Of a DNA stretch of 64,000 bases, positions 45,728 to 54,389 are shown one piece after another. Numbering within the stretch: the stretch's first letter is position 1; each line of letters begins with the position of its first letter. The stretch lies in the NCBI RefSeq assembly GCF_048007105.1, contig NZ_CP180352.1, forward strand, positions 620,001 through 684,000, in the 5' to 3' direction. The notes under the pieces are model-generated. The model worked only from the letters and a program-made list of their open reading frames with translations, did not search any database and was not told where the DNA came from. This DNA is from Minwuia sp048007105 (GTDB lineage Bacteria; Pseudomonadota; Alphaproteobacteria; Minwuiales; Minwuiaceae). Position numbers and translations under genes: made by a program.

Positions 45728-46500
45728 GCGGTCCCGTGAACGGTCTGACGCGGATGCGCGACATCTGCATCACGGCGGCGCTGGCGCTGGCGCCGATCGC
45801 GATCTTCTTTCCCCTGGACGCCTGGGTCGCGGGCCTGTTCTACGAGGGCGGCGGCAGCTTCTGGCTGACCGAGAGCTGGGTCGGCGACGCCTTTCACGAC
45901 GTGCTGCGGCCCGCCTTCTACTGGGTGCTGATCGCCCTGGTGCTGCTGCTGGCGTTCCGGTCGGCCCGCATGAAGGCGCATGTGCGGCTGACTGTCCGGC
46001 GGGTGATCTATGTCGCCGCCGTGCTCGGCATCGGCCTGGGTCTCGTGACCAACCTGATCCTGAAGGACCAGTTCGACCGGCCCCGGCCGCTGCACACGGT
46101 CGAGTATGGCGGGACGAAGGCCTACCAGCCGCCGATCCTGCCGGCGAAGGGCTGCGAGCGGAACTGCTCCTTCGTGTCGGGCGACGCCGCCGCCGGATTT
46201 GCCATGGTCGCATTGCCCATCGCTTTCGCCAGCGGCCGGCGACGCCGGAAGCTGATTCGCGCGGCGCTCTGGTTCGGCGTCGCCGTGGGCTCGCTCCGCA
46301 TGCTCAACGGCTCGCACTACTTCTTCGACGTGATCTATGCCGGGCTGATCAATGTCGGCCTCGCCGCCGCGCTCTACGTGCCGATCCTGAAGCTGGACCG
46401 GCGGCGCCTGAAGGCCGCGGGCGAGACCGTCGGGAACTGGGGCCGGTCGCTGGGGCCGGCGCTGGGGCGGGTGTGGAACTGGCTCCGCTACCCGCGCTGA
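45724..46500 (+). CDS. PAP2-like phosphatase with altered second motif
   Basis: A 258-residue membrane protein with four or more hydrophobic helices. Motif 1 is present as KDQFDRPRP (about 113) and motif 3 as RMLNGSHYFFD (about 195), but motif 2 reads VSGDAAAGF where PSGH is usual, so the proton-donor His is replaced. Relatives with SGE or SGD at this place exist among PAP2-like proteins, as far as I recall. It starts at ATGA overlapping the first PAP2 stop. It may be a lipid A or polyprenyl phosphatase with a different mechanism, or act on a distinct substrate. Confidence 0.83.
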   Translation: MSGPVNGLTRMRDICITAALALAPIAIFFPLDAWVAGLFYEGGGSFWLTESWVGDAFHDVLRPAFYWVLIALVLLLAFRSARMKAHVRLTVRRVIYVAAVLGIGLGLVTNLILKDQFDRPRPLHTVEYGGTKAYQPPILPAKGCERNCSFVSGDAAAGFAMVALPIAFASGRRRRKLIRAALWFGVAVGSLRMLNGSHYFFDVIYAGLINVGLAAALYVPILKLDRRRLKAAGETVGNWGRSLGPALGRVWNWLRYPR

Positions 46501-46536
46501 TGCACTGCACAAAACCCGGTTGCTCTCTGGCGGTCT

Positions 46537-46553
46537 GCGCAATAATGTTGCGC
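46537..46553. promoter_or_regulatory. GCGCAA-N5-TTGCGC inverted repeat, candidate Lrp/AsnC operator
   Basis: A perfect 6-base inverted repeat with an AT-rich spacer lies 27 bases before the Lrp-family start codon at 46580. Lrp/AsnC proteins are often autoregulated through such short palindromes with an AT core. The position at the probable promoter fits, but binding is inferred. Confidence 0.5.
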
Positions 46554-46579
46554 CGGACACGGGTGGGGCTTTCCATAAC

Positions 46580-47071
46580 ATGCAGCGCGTAAAACTCGAC
46601 GACATCGACCGGCGCATCCTCGACGACCTCCAGACGGACGGGCGGATGACCAATGTCGAACTGGCGCGGCGCGTCGGCATCTCTGCGCCGCCCTGCCTGC
46701 GCCGGGTCCGGGCGCTGGAAGACGCCGGCTACATCCGCGGCTATCACGCCGATCTGGCGCCCGAACTTCTTGGTTTCGGTGTCACCGTCTTCGCCATGGT
46801 CGGTCTGGAGAATCAGGCCGAGGGCGACCTGAAGGCCTTCGAGGAGCGGGTGCGGAACTGGCCGCTGGTGCGCGAGTGCACCATGCTGGCGGGCGAGATC
46901 GACTTCATCCTGAAGGTCGTCGCGAAGGACTGGGAAGCCTACCAGCACTTCCTGACAACCCAGCTGACCGCCGCGCCCAACGTCAGCCACGTGAAGACGT
47001 CGCTGGGTATCCGCCAGTCCAAGTATCAGCCCGGCGTGCCGGTTGAACTGGCCGAGGCCGAGCACGGCTGA
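46580..47071 (+). CDS. Lrp/AsnC-family transcriptional regulator
   Basis: A 163-residue regulator with an N-terminal HTH (LDDIDRRILDDLQTDGRMTN, recognition helix in ISAPPCLRRVRALEDAG, about 5-55) and a C-terminal RAM ligand domain (about 70-150) holding the conserved CTMLAGEIDFILKVVAKD. Such proteins sense amino acids and often act as feast/famine regulators. I chose ATG 46580, the first residue of the family. It converges with the amidohydrolase gene, 4 bases apart. Confidence 0.93.
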   Translation: MQRVKLDDIDRRILDDLQTDGRMTNVELARRVGISAPPCLRRVRALEDAGYIRGYHADLAPELLGFGVTVFAMVGLENQAEGDLKAFEERVRNWPLVRECTMLAGEIDFILKVVAKDWEAYQHFLTTQLTAAPNVSHVKTSLGIRQSKYQPGVPVELAEAEHG

Positions 47072-47075
47072 GGCG

Positions 47076-48314
47076 TCAGCCGGCCCTCTCGAGCATCGCC
47101 CTGAGCAGAACGTTGCCGCCGGCGTGAATCCATTCGGGCTTCGCGTCCTCGACCTCGTTGTGGCTGATGCCGTCGATGCAGGGGATGAAGATCATCGAGG
47201 TCGGCGCCACGCGGGCGATGTTGCAGGCGTCGTGCCCCGCGCCGGAGACGATGCGCCGCGAAGAATAGCCGATGTCGTCGGCGCCCTTCTGCACCGAGGC
47301 CACGCAGGCCTCGTCGAAGGGCAGCGGCTCCAGATCCATGATCTGCTTCACGCCGATCTCGACGCGGGACCGCTCGGCAATCTCGGCGACGCCGGCGCGC
47401 ATGGTCTGGTCCATGGTCGCCAGCGCGGTCGGGTCCGGATGGCGGAAGTCGATGGTCATGAAGACCCGGCCCGGGATCACGTTGCGGCTGTTGGGATGGA
47501 CGTTCAGCATGCCGACTGTGGCGCAGGCGCCCGGCGCATGGGCCAGCCCGATCTGATTGACCAGTTCGACCACCCGCGAGGCCCCCAGCAGCGCGTCGCG
47601 GCGCACCGGCATCGGCGTCGGGCCGGCATGGCTCTCCTGTCCCTCGATCTCTAGCTCGTACCATTTCTGGCCCTGCGCGCCGGTGACGACGCCGATTGTG
47701 ATGCCTTCGTCCTCCAGGATCGGGCCCTGTTCGATATGGGTCTCGAAGAAGGCGTGGATTTCCTGCCCGCCGCAGTCGCTGTCGCCGGCATAGCCGATGC
47801 GTTCCAGTTCCTCGCCGATGGTCTTGCCGTCCTCGTCGGCGCAGGCCAGGCCGAAGTCGAGATCGTAGACCCCGGCGAAGACGGCCGAGGCGATCATCGA
47901 CGGCGCGAAACGGCTGCCTTCCTCGTTGGTCCAGACCGCGACCTCGACCGGGCGTTCGGTCTCGATGTTCATGTCGTTGAGGCTGCGCACCACTTCCAGC
48001 CCGGCCAGCACCCCGTAGACGCCGTCGAAGCGTCCGCCGGTCGGCTGGGTGTCGAGATGGCTGCCGGTCATCACCGGGGCGAGGCTGTCGTCGCGGCCCG
48101 GGCGGCGGGCGAAGATGTTGCCCATCCGGTCGATGCGGATCGAGCAGCCGGCCTCCTCGCACCAGCGGACGAACAGGTCGCGGCCCTCCCGGTCCAGATC
48201 GGTCAGCGCCAGCCGGCAATTGCCGCCCTTTTCGGTCGCGCCGATCTTCGCCATCTCCATCAGGCTGTCCCAGAGCCGGTCGCCATTGATGGTGAGATTG
48301 TGTCCTTCGGCCAT
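47076..48314 (-). CDS. M20-family Zn-dependent amidohydrolase (N-carbamoyl-amino-acid hydrolase/allantoate type)
   Basis: A 412-residue metallohydrolase that cleaves carbamoyl or ureido groups, as in beta-ureidopropionase, L-N-carbamoylase and allantoate amidohydrolase. Metal-ligand segments are GSHLDTQPTGGRFDG (about 83), TNEEGSRFAPS (about 122) and HIEQGPILEDEG (about 190); SGAGHDACNIAR (about 375) holds the last His. N-carbamoyl amino acids are products of hydantoin opening, so it could act after hyuAB, though those genes are 16 kb away. ATG 48314 is family-like and follows a GGAGG-type site. Confidence 0.88.
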   Translation of the reverse strand: MAEGHNLTINGDRLWDSLMEMAKIGATEKGGNCRLALTDLDREGRDLFVRWCEEAGCSIRIDRMGNIFARRPGRDDSLAPVMTGSHLDTQPTGGRFDGVYGVLAGLEVVRSLNDMNIETERPVEVAVWTNEEGSRFAPSMIASAVFAGVYDLDFGLACADEDGKTIGEELERIGYAGDSDCGGQEIHAFFETHIEQGPILEDEGITIGVVTGAQGQKWYELEIEGQESHAGPTPMPVRRDALLGASRVVELVNQIGLAHAPGACATVGMLNVHPNSRNVIPGRVFMTIDFRHPDPTALATMDQTMRAGVAEIAERSRVEIGVKQIMDLEPLPFDEACVASVQKGADDIGYSSRRIVSGAGHDACNIARVAPTSMIFIPCIDGISHNEVEDAKPEWIHAGGNVLLRAMLERAG

Positions 48315-48450
48315 GCCAGCCTCCTGTCGCTGTTCCGGTCCGAGCGTATCGCTGGTCGCGGGTGAAACAAGCCCTGCCGGTTTCCGGCGCACCGATTGCC
48401 GGGCCACGGCCCTAATCTCGGTGCATTCTGGGGTTCATGGGGTGGCTATC

Positions 48451-49635
48451 ATGGACAGTGGTTTTCCGAATGCAGTGCTTTCCGACGAACTGACGGGCCA
48501 GCTCAGGCGGGTCGCCGAACGGCGCAACCTGACCGCGGCGCTGCCCAACGCGGCCTATGTCGACCCGGGATTCGACCGCGCCGAGCGCGACGCCATCTGG
48601 CGCGGCGGCTGGATCGCCATCGGCTTCGAGGCCGATGTGCCGCGCAAGGGGTCGATGATGCCGGTCGACGTTGCCGGACTCCCGCTGCTGATGGTCCGCG
48701 ACAGGGCGGGCGGGCTGCGGGTCTTTCACAATGTCTGCCGTCATCGTGGGCTGAAACTCGTCGACAGGCCCGGACGTACCGGTTCGGTGATCCGCTGCCC
48801 CTATCACGCCTGGTGCTACAGGCTGGATGGCGCGCTGGACCGCACGCCCCACGCCGGCGGCGTCGGCATCGACCGCCACGAGGCCGTCGTGAACGACGAT
48901 CTGGGTCTGGTCGAGATCCGCTCGGCGGTCTGGTTCGGCGTGGTCTTCGCCGATCTGAGCGGCGCGGCGCCCGAGATCGGCGACGCCTTTGCGGAGATGT
49001 CGGCGCGCTGGCGCGATTTCGGCGGCGCAGCCTTTCTGGGCGGCGGCGGCGACAGCACCTTCGAGCTGACGGTGAACTGCAACTGGAAGCTGGCGGTCGA
49101 GAACTATCTGGAGAGCTATCACCTGCCGTCGATCCATCCGGGCCTGAACAGCTATTCGCGGATCGAGGATCACGAACTGATTCATGGCGGCGCGGGCCAT
49201 GCCGGCCAGATCAGCCTGGTCTACAGTCCGGCGCTGGACCCGGAGAACCGCGGCTTCCCCAAGGTGGAGGGGCTGTCCGACTACTGGCGGACCCGGGCCG
49301 AATACATCGCCGTCTACCCCAACCTGCTCTACGCCATCCATGCCGACCACTGGTACGGCATCCTGCTGATCCCGCAGGGGCAGGAACGGACGCTGGAGCG
49401 GGTGCGGATCGGCTACTTCACCGAGGAGGCGGCAGCGGGCGCGTCCTTCGCCGGCCTGCGCGAGGCCAACACGCGGCTCTGGCGCGGCGTCTTCGAGGAA
49501 GACATCGACCCGGTCCAGCGCATGCAGGCCGGGCGGCATTCGCCCGCCTTCGACGGCGGCGTGCTCACCCCGGTGCTGGAGGCCACCACCCGCGACTTCC
49601 ACGCCTGGACTGCGGAGAAGCTGCTGGGGGCGTAA
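48451..49635 (+). CDS. Rieske aromatic ring-hydroxylating oxygenase, alpha subunit
   Basis: A 394-residue Rieske non-haem iron oxygenase. The [2Fe-2S] site is CRHRG (C-x-H) and CPYHAWCY (C-x2-H) at about 93-118. The catalytic domain has NWKLAVENYLESYHLPSIHP (about 210-230) with the two His iron ligands and YSRIEDHE. The wording resembles choline or carnitine monooxygenase-type and other trimethylamine oxygenases, but substrate is open. No ferredoxin or reductase gene is adjacent, so electron donors must be elsewhere. ATG 48451 is the family start; the frame is open upstream without conservation. Confidence 0.9.
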   Translation: MDSGFPNAVLSDELTGQLRRVAERRNLTAALPNAAYVDPGFDRAERDAIWRGGWIAIGFEADVPRKGSMMPVDVAGLPLLMVRDRAGGLRVFHNVCRHRGLKLVDRPGRTGSVIRCPYHAWCYRLDGALDRTPHAGGVGIDRHEAVVNDDLGLVEIRSAVWFGVVFADLSGAAPEIGDAFAEMSARWRDFGGAAFLGGGGDSTFELTVNCNWKLAVENYLESYHLPSIHPGLNSYSRIEDHELIHGGAGHAGQISLVYSPALDPENRGFPKVEGLSDYWRTRAEYIAVYPNLLYAIHADHWYGILLIPQGQERTLERVRIGYFTEEAAAGASFAGLREANTRLWRGVFEEDIDPVQRMQAGRHSPAFDGGVLTPVLEATTRDFHAWTAEKLLGA

Positions 49636-49657
49636 CCGAAACCGCGCTGCGTGGTGT

Positions 49658-49679
49658 GATCCCGGGACACCCCGGGATC
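49658..49679. terminator. GATCCCGGG/CCCGGGATC hairpin after the Rieske gene
   Basis: Perfect 9-base arms with a 4-base loop lie 23 bases after the Rieske oxygenase stop. It could terminate that transcript. No T-tract follows, so it may be just another member of the CCCGGG palindrome class. Confidence 0.45.
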
Positions 49680-49804
49680 ACGGGTCCGGCCGGCACGCAT
49701 CGCGGCTGCGGCATATCCGGCAAGGGCTGAGCCGCCCGCCTGGCCGACCCAGCCCGCATTGCTCCGGTATCGGGCAACGCACCCAGGCGGGCGGTTTCCG
49801 AACC

Positions 49805-49847
49805 GCTCCCACCCCCACCCAACCCTCCCCCTCCGAGGGGGAGGGCC
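49805..49847. repeat. Repeat family C, copy 2 (reverse complement)
   Basis: Exact 43-base reverse complement of 1349-1391, about 48 kb away in the window. It lies between the Rieske gene and the RHH gene, which end toward each other. Perfect identity over this distance suggests a recently spread or conserved unit. Confidence 0.85.
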
Positions 49848-49871
49848 TTCCAAGTCAGCGGCAAGGGCTGT

Positions 49872-50063
49872 TCACGCCGCCGCGCGGCCGTCGGCGAGGC
49901 GTTCGAAGAGCGCCCACTTGTCGGCGGGGGTCATGTCCTGCGCCGCGGCGGCCATCAGGATCTCGCGCAGTTCCGCCTCCAGCGAGCGGCCCTGCAGCCG
50001 CGCCCGGCGCTTGAGCTGCGCCATTACCTGATCGTCCAGCCTGCGGATCGTCACCGTCGCCAT
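49872..50063 (-). CDS. FitA-like ribbon-helix-helix antitoxin, orphan
   Basis: A 63-residue DNA-binding protein with the RHH strand MATVTIRRLDDQV and helices ALKRRARL-like and SLEAELREIL. It is typical of FitA/VapB-type antitoxins. ATG 50063 has an AAGGAGAG site; the in-frame ATG at 50126 lies inside a hairpin. No PIN-domain toxin gene follows; downstream lies only repeat DNA, so the gene is an orphan or its partner is elsewhere. It may control its own transcription near the hairpins at 50089-50193. Confidence 0.75.
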   Translation of the reverse strand: MATVTIRRLDDQVMAQLKRRARLQGRSLEAELREILMAAAAQDMTPADKWALFERLADGRAAA

Positions 50064-50088
50064 CGTCTCTCTCCTTCGCTTTTGGGGC

Positions 50089-50124
50089 GGAACAGCATTT
50101 GATCGAATGATCAACTGCTGTTCC
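50089..50124. promoter_or_regulatory. 16-bp-arm inverted repeat in the RHH gene leader
   Basis: Arms at 50089-50104 and 50109-50124 pair 15 of 16 with loop GAAT. The inner arm contains TTGATC, as does the neighbouring hairpin at 50151-50193. In the RHH mRNA it would form a hairpin 25 bases before the start codon; on DNA it could be an operator. Confidence 0.55.
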
Positions 50125-50150
50125 AAGAAACGCAGAAGCCTGCGCGAGCT

Positions 50151-50193
50151 GCGAAACCCCGTTTGATCGTGCTTCGATCAAACGGGGTTTCGC
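50151..50193. terminator. 19-bp perfect inverted repeat directly after imuB
   Basis: Arms 50151-50169 and 50175-50193 are perfect complements with loop TGCTT, one base after the imuB stop at 50195. No T-tract follows on the imuB-sense strand. It is the likely 3' end of the imuA-imuB transcript and perhaps separates it from the RHH gene. Confidence 0.55.
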
Positions 50194-50194
50194 T

Positions 50195-51728
50195 CTAAAA
50201 CAGTCCGTGCATGAACCAGCGGGGGGCCGCGCCATCGGCGCCGTAGAGCCCTTCCCGGTAGAGCCAGAAGCCGCGCCCCTCGGCGCATTCGACGCGGAAA
50301 TAGTCGCGGGTCGCCGCCGCCTCGCGTTCGGGTGCAGCCATCTCCCGCCACCATTCCGGCGCGATCCGCTCCGGTCCCTCGGCGGCGGCGACGCGGTGTG
50401 TCATGCGCCGCCAGCGGAACTGCCGGGGCGGGTGGTCCGGGGTCTCGGCCACCGCCTCCACCGGTTCGGGCCGGGCCAGCAGCCGCGGCGGCCGCAGCGC
50501 GATCCGGGGCCAGCTTTCCACCCTGAGCGCCGCATCGGGCAGGGCGCGGGTCTCGGCGCGTTCGGGGATGTGGCTGTCGGCGGGTTTCAGCACCGCCACG
50601 CTGTCCGGGCCGAGACGGTTGCGCAGCCGGTCCACCAGCCGCGTGATCTGGTCGGGGCTGACGCGCTGGCGGTCCAGGCGGGGTTCGACGGCGGCCAGCG
50701 GCGCGGTGCGCGGCGCGGCCAGGATCAGGGCGTCGATGCCGAAGCCGGGGTCCAGCCCCTCCAGCTTCTCCGCGAACAGGCGTTCCCAGTGGGCGGCGTC
50801 GCGCATCGCACGGGCGCAGCGGACGCTGAGCACCGAGACCCCGCCATCGGCCAGATAGGCGGCGAGGTCGAGCCGGTCGGCGCCGCGCCGTTCCTGCGCC
50901 AGCCAGCGGGCCAGCCGCTCGATCAGCCGTCCGGCGGCCAGCGCGATATCTTCGGGCTTGCCGATGGGTTCGCCGAAATCGAGCCGCACGCGGAATTCCG
51001 GGCTGGGCAGCATGGGCGAGATCGGATCGCCGCTTCGCCCCAGCGCCTTGTCGAGACGCCTGAGCGCTTCGGTGCCGAAGCGGCGGCTCAAATTCTGCCG
51101 CGGCATGCGGTAGAGCTCGCCGATCCGCTTCACGCCCAGCCGCATCAGCCCCTCCACCGTTTCCGGTTCCAGGCGGAGCGCGGTCACGGGCAGCGGCGCC
51201 AGCTTCACCATGGCGCCGCCGGGCGGGGCGATGCGGCCGGCCGGATCGTCGCCGCCGAAGCGGGCCAGCGCCCAGGCCGCCGCCGGCGTGTCGGCCAGCC
51301 CGGCGCGGACCGTGATGCCGGCGCGGCCGAGACGGCTGCGGATGTCGTCCAGCAGCGCCACCTCGCCGCCGAAGAGATGGTCGCAGCCGCTGGATTCGAC
51401 GATCACCCCGTCCGCGCCATCCACCGCGGTCCAGGGGCTGTAGCGGCCAGCACCAGCGGGTCAGGGTGGCGAGAGCCTCGGCGTCCGCCGCCGGGTCCGC
51501 GGGTTCGGTGATCAGCCCGGGCAGCAGCGCGCGGGCATCGGCCAGCGTCATACCCGGCTCGATCCCGGCGCGGCGTGCGGCGGCGGTGGCGGCCTGGATG
51601 CGCACCCCGCCCTGCACCGCATGGGTCAGCGCCAGCGCCGGATCGGCGGGGAGATCGCCCCGCCGGTCACGCCCGAGCCGGTCGGTCGGCCAGAGCGGGA
51701 GCCAGAGCGAGATGAAACGTTTCTGCAT
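50195..51728 (-). pseudogene. imuB: ImuB-like Y-family DNA polymerase, frameshifted
   Basis: ImuB is a catalytically weak Y-family polymerase homologue that links ImuA and DnaE2 in SOS mutagenesis. The first part, from MQKRFISLWLPLWPTDRLG to ALATLTRWC, lies in one frame; the rest, from VDGADGVIVESSGCDHLFGG to the terminal RWFMHGLF, lies in another. Deleting one base at about 51449 restores WCGRYSPWTAVDGADG, the usual family wording, and a protein of about 510 residues. So the gene is a pseudogene or has a sequencing error. It overlaps imuA by about 60 bases. Confidence 0.83.
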
Positions 51729-52422
51729 CCTGTTCCACCATCCAGTTGGCGGGACAGGCCGCCCCGCACGCGCCAGAGCGAGAGAGAAAGGGGAAACCGC
51801 GCTGCGCGGTTTCCGCAGGCTCCGCCCGCCACCGCGTCAGCGCTGCCGCCGGGGCGCGGTCGCCGACCGGGCCACGCAGCACCAGCGCCATCGCGCCGCC
51901 CTTCATCGCGGCCAGCTGCAGCCTGCGCGTCTCGGTCATGCCGAGCGCCTCGATCTCCCCGGCAACCCCGGCCACCGCGCCGGAAGTCAGCGCCTCCTCC
52001 ATCGCCCAGAGCGCCTCCTTCTCCCGCCGTGCGGTGACGAAGAGGAACCGCGACGGGTCCAGCCCGCGCGCCGCCAGGCCTGGGCCATAAAGCCGCCCGC
52101 GCTCGTCCGCGCCCATGGCGCTCTGGCACCAGAGGAAGGGCCGGGTCTCGCCCTCCCGGGCCAGCAGCCGCGCGGCGAAGGCCAGCGCCAGATCCGTCTC
52201 CTTCCAGCCCGCGATCTCGTGCAGTCCGTGCACCGGCAGCCCGCCCCACGGCAGCGCCCGGTCAACCGCCTCGACACCGGTGGACATGACCTCCAGCGCC
52301 GCGTCCGCTGGGCCGGCCTCCAGCCCCGCGACCCGGCCGCGCAGACTGTCCAGCATCGCCGCCGCAGGGCCGTCCGCCGCCGGGGTCAGGCTGGATTTCT
52401 CGATACTCCGAAACGCGACCAT
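51667..52422 (-). CDS. imuA: ImuA-like SOS mutagenesis protein
   Basis: A 251-residue RecA-fold protein of the ImuA/ImuA' family. It lacks a full Walker A; MSTGVEAVDRALPWGGLPVHGLHE and REKEALWAMEEALTSGAVAG are family-like blocks (about 45-70 and 135-155). It acts with ImuB and DnaE2 in translesion synthesis. I chose ATG 52422 over the in-frame TTG at 52440. A LexA box lies 31 bases upstream, so it should be SOS-induced. No dnaE2 follows imuB, so that partner is elsewhere or absent. Confidence 0.88.
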   Translation of the reverse strand: MVAFRSIEKSSLTPAADGPAAAMLDSLRGRVAGLEAGPADAALEVMSTGVEAVDRALPWGGLPVHGLHEIAGWKETDLALAFAARLLAREGETRPFLWCQSAMGADERGRLYGPGLAARGLDPSRFLFVTARREKEALWAMEEALTSGAVAGVAGEIEALGMTETRRLQLAAMKGGAMALVLRGPVGDRAPAAALTRWRAEPAETAQRGFPFLSRSGACGAACPANWMVEQDAETFHLALAPALADRPARA

Positions 52423-52452
52423 GTCCGCCGCTCCATCCAATTCGTTCCATTT

Positions 52453-52467
52453 GTTCTGTTTTTGTTC
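52453..52467. promoter_or_regulatory. LexA box, GTTC-N7-GTTC
   Basis: Two GTTC sites are separated by exactly seven bases (TGTTTTT), the alphaproteobacterial LexA consensus. A second GTTC pairs with GAAC at 52464-52476 as a palindrome. The box is 31 bases before the imuA ATG and directed at the imuA-imuB operon. Divergent frmA starts 117 bases to the right and may not be under this control. Confidence 0.8.
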
Positions 52468-52583
52468 TATCAGAACGGAACGCCCGAGTCAAAGCGACGC
52501 CGCATGCCGCCTCCAACATGGACAGGTCCGGCCATGGCCCATAGCATCCCCCCAGCACAGGTACCGGACGAGGGGAGCGGGAT

Positions 52584-53696
<1,113 letters not shown>

Positions 53697-53704
53697 ACAC
53701 TGTC

Positions 53705-53790
53705 TGTCACCCCCGCCTTGTGCGGGGGTCCGGTGCGGCTTCGCCGCAAGTATCCGACTGACCGGATGCCCGCATGAAGCGGGCAAGACA
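53705..53790. repeat. Repeat family B, copy 1 (86 bp)
   Basis: Three hairpins in a row (CCCCCGC/GCGGGGG, GCGGCTTCGCCGC, GCCCGCATGAAGCGGGC) form an 86-base unit starting TGTCAC. It matches copy 2 at 54894-54979 at 84 of 86 bases, in the same orientation. In copy 2 the ends TGTCA and TGACA are inverted repeats. Confidence 0.9.
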
Positions 53791-53890
53791 GCTTGGGTGT
53801 GCGTCCTGATCCGGAGGCCTTCGGATCAAGACCCGCCCCCGGCGTGAACGGGGTTCCGAAAGCAGAAACAGCGGCGGCGTTCGTCTACCC

Positions 53891-53932
53891 CGTGTCCCGG
53901 GCCTGACCCGGGACCCATTCCGGAGCGCTTCG
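53891..53932. repeat. Repeat family D, copy 2
   Basis: GTCCCGGG/CCCGGGAC palindrome plus ATTCCGGAGCG tail; reverse complement of 30159-30201 with few changes. It lies in the gap between frmA and the VOC gene. Confidence 0.75.
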
Positions 53933-54002
53933 GCTGCCGCCGGCCATGTCCGTTCAGGCATGGGCCCTTGAATCAGGTCCAAGGCGCCACAGTAACAGTT
54001 GA

Positions 54003-54389
54003 TCAGCCGGCGCGTTCCAGATCGTGGGCGAAGATCATGCGGTGCCCTTCCGGGCTGCGGACGTGCATCTCCCGCATGCCCCAGGGCTGGTCCTGCGGAC
54101 CGAACAGGATGCCCTCGCAGCGATCGCGGATCTCGGCGTGGTAGGCGTCGACGTCGTCGAGCTCGAAATAGGCGAAATACTGATGGTCGCCGAGGTCCTT
54201 CACCGGAATGGCGTCCGGACACTCGCCCATCATGATGGCGCAGTTGCCGCGGCGGACGAACTTCCAGCCGTCAGGCGCCATCCAGAGCTCGAAGCCCATC
54301 ACCTCGATCCACCAGCGCGCGGACTCGGCGACGTCCGCGACGGCCAGCACATGATGATGGCCGAGCACCTTCGCTCCGCTGCCGGTCAT
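54003..54389 (-). CDS. VOC family protein (glyoxalase-like)
   Basis: A 128-residue vicinal-oxygen-chelate protein. Possible metal ligands are His in VLGHHHVLAVADV (about 11-13), QYFAYFELDDVDAY (about 72) and MHVRSPEGHRMIF (about 110-118). It overlaps the moaE stop as ATGA, so it is co-transcribed with molybdenum cofactor genes; the reason is not obvious. No specific reaction can be assigned: lyase, dioxygenase or resistance protein are all possible. Confidence 0.83.
   Translation of the reverse strand: MTGSGAKVLGHHHVLAVADVAESARWWIEVMGFELWMAPDGWKFVRRGNCAIMMGECPDAIPVKDLGDHQYFAYFELDDVDAYHAEIRDRCEGILFGPQDQPWGMREMHVRSPEGHRMIFAHDLERAG

Larger units (their letters stand above)
53697..54002. other. 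306-base gene-free gap with repeat families B and D
   Basis: The gap between the convergent frmA and VOC genes has no credible gene. It contains an 86-base family B unit directly after frmA and a family D unit at 53891-53932. A further GC-rich hairpin region lies at 53836-53860. Nothing else is recognised. Confidence 0.7.

Noticed and set aside
45235..46500. 421-residue frame joining two PAP2 regions
   Set aside because: Its first 160 residues are out of frame with the first PAP2 gene and not family-like; the real gene starts at 45724 with ATGA overlap.
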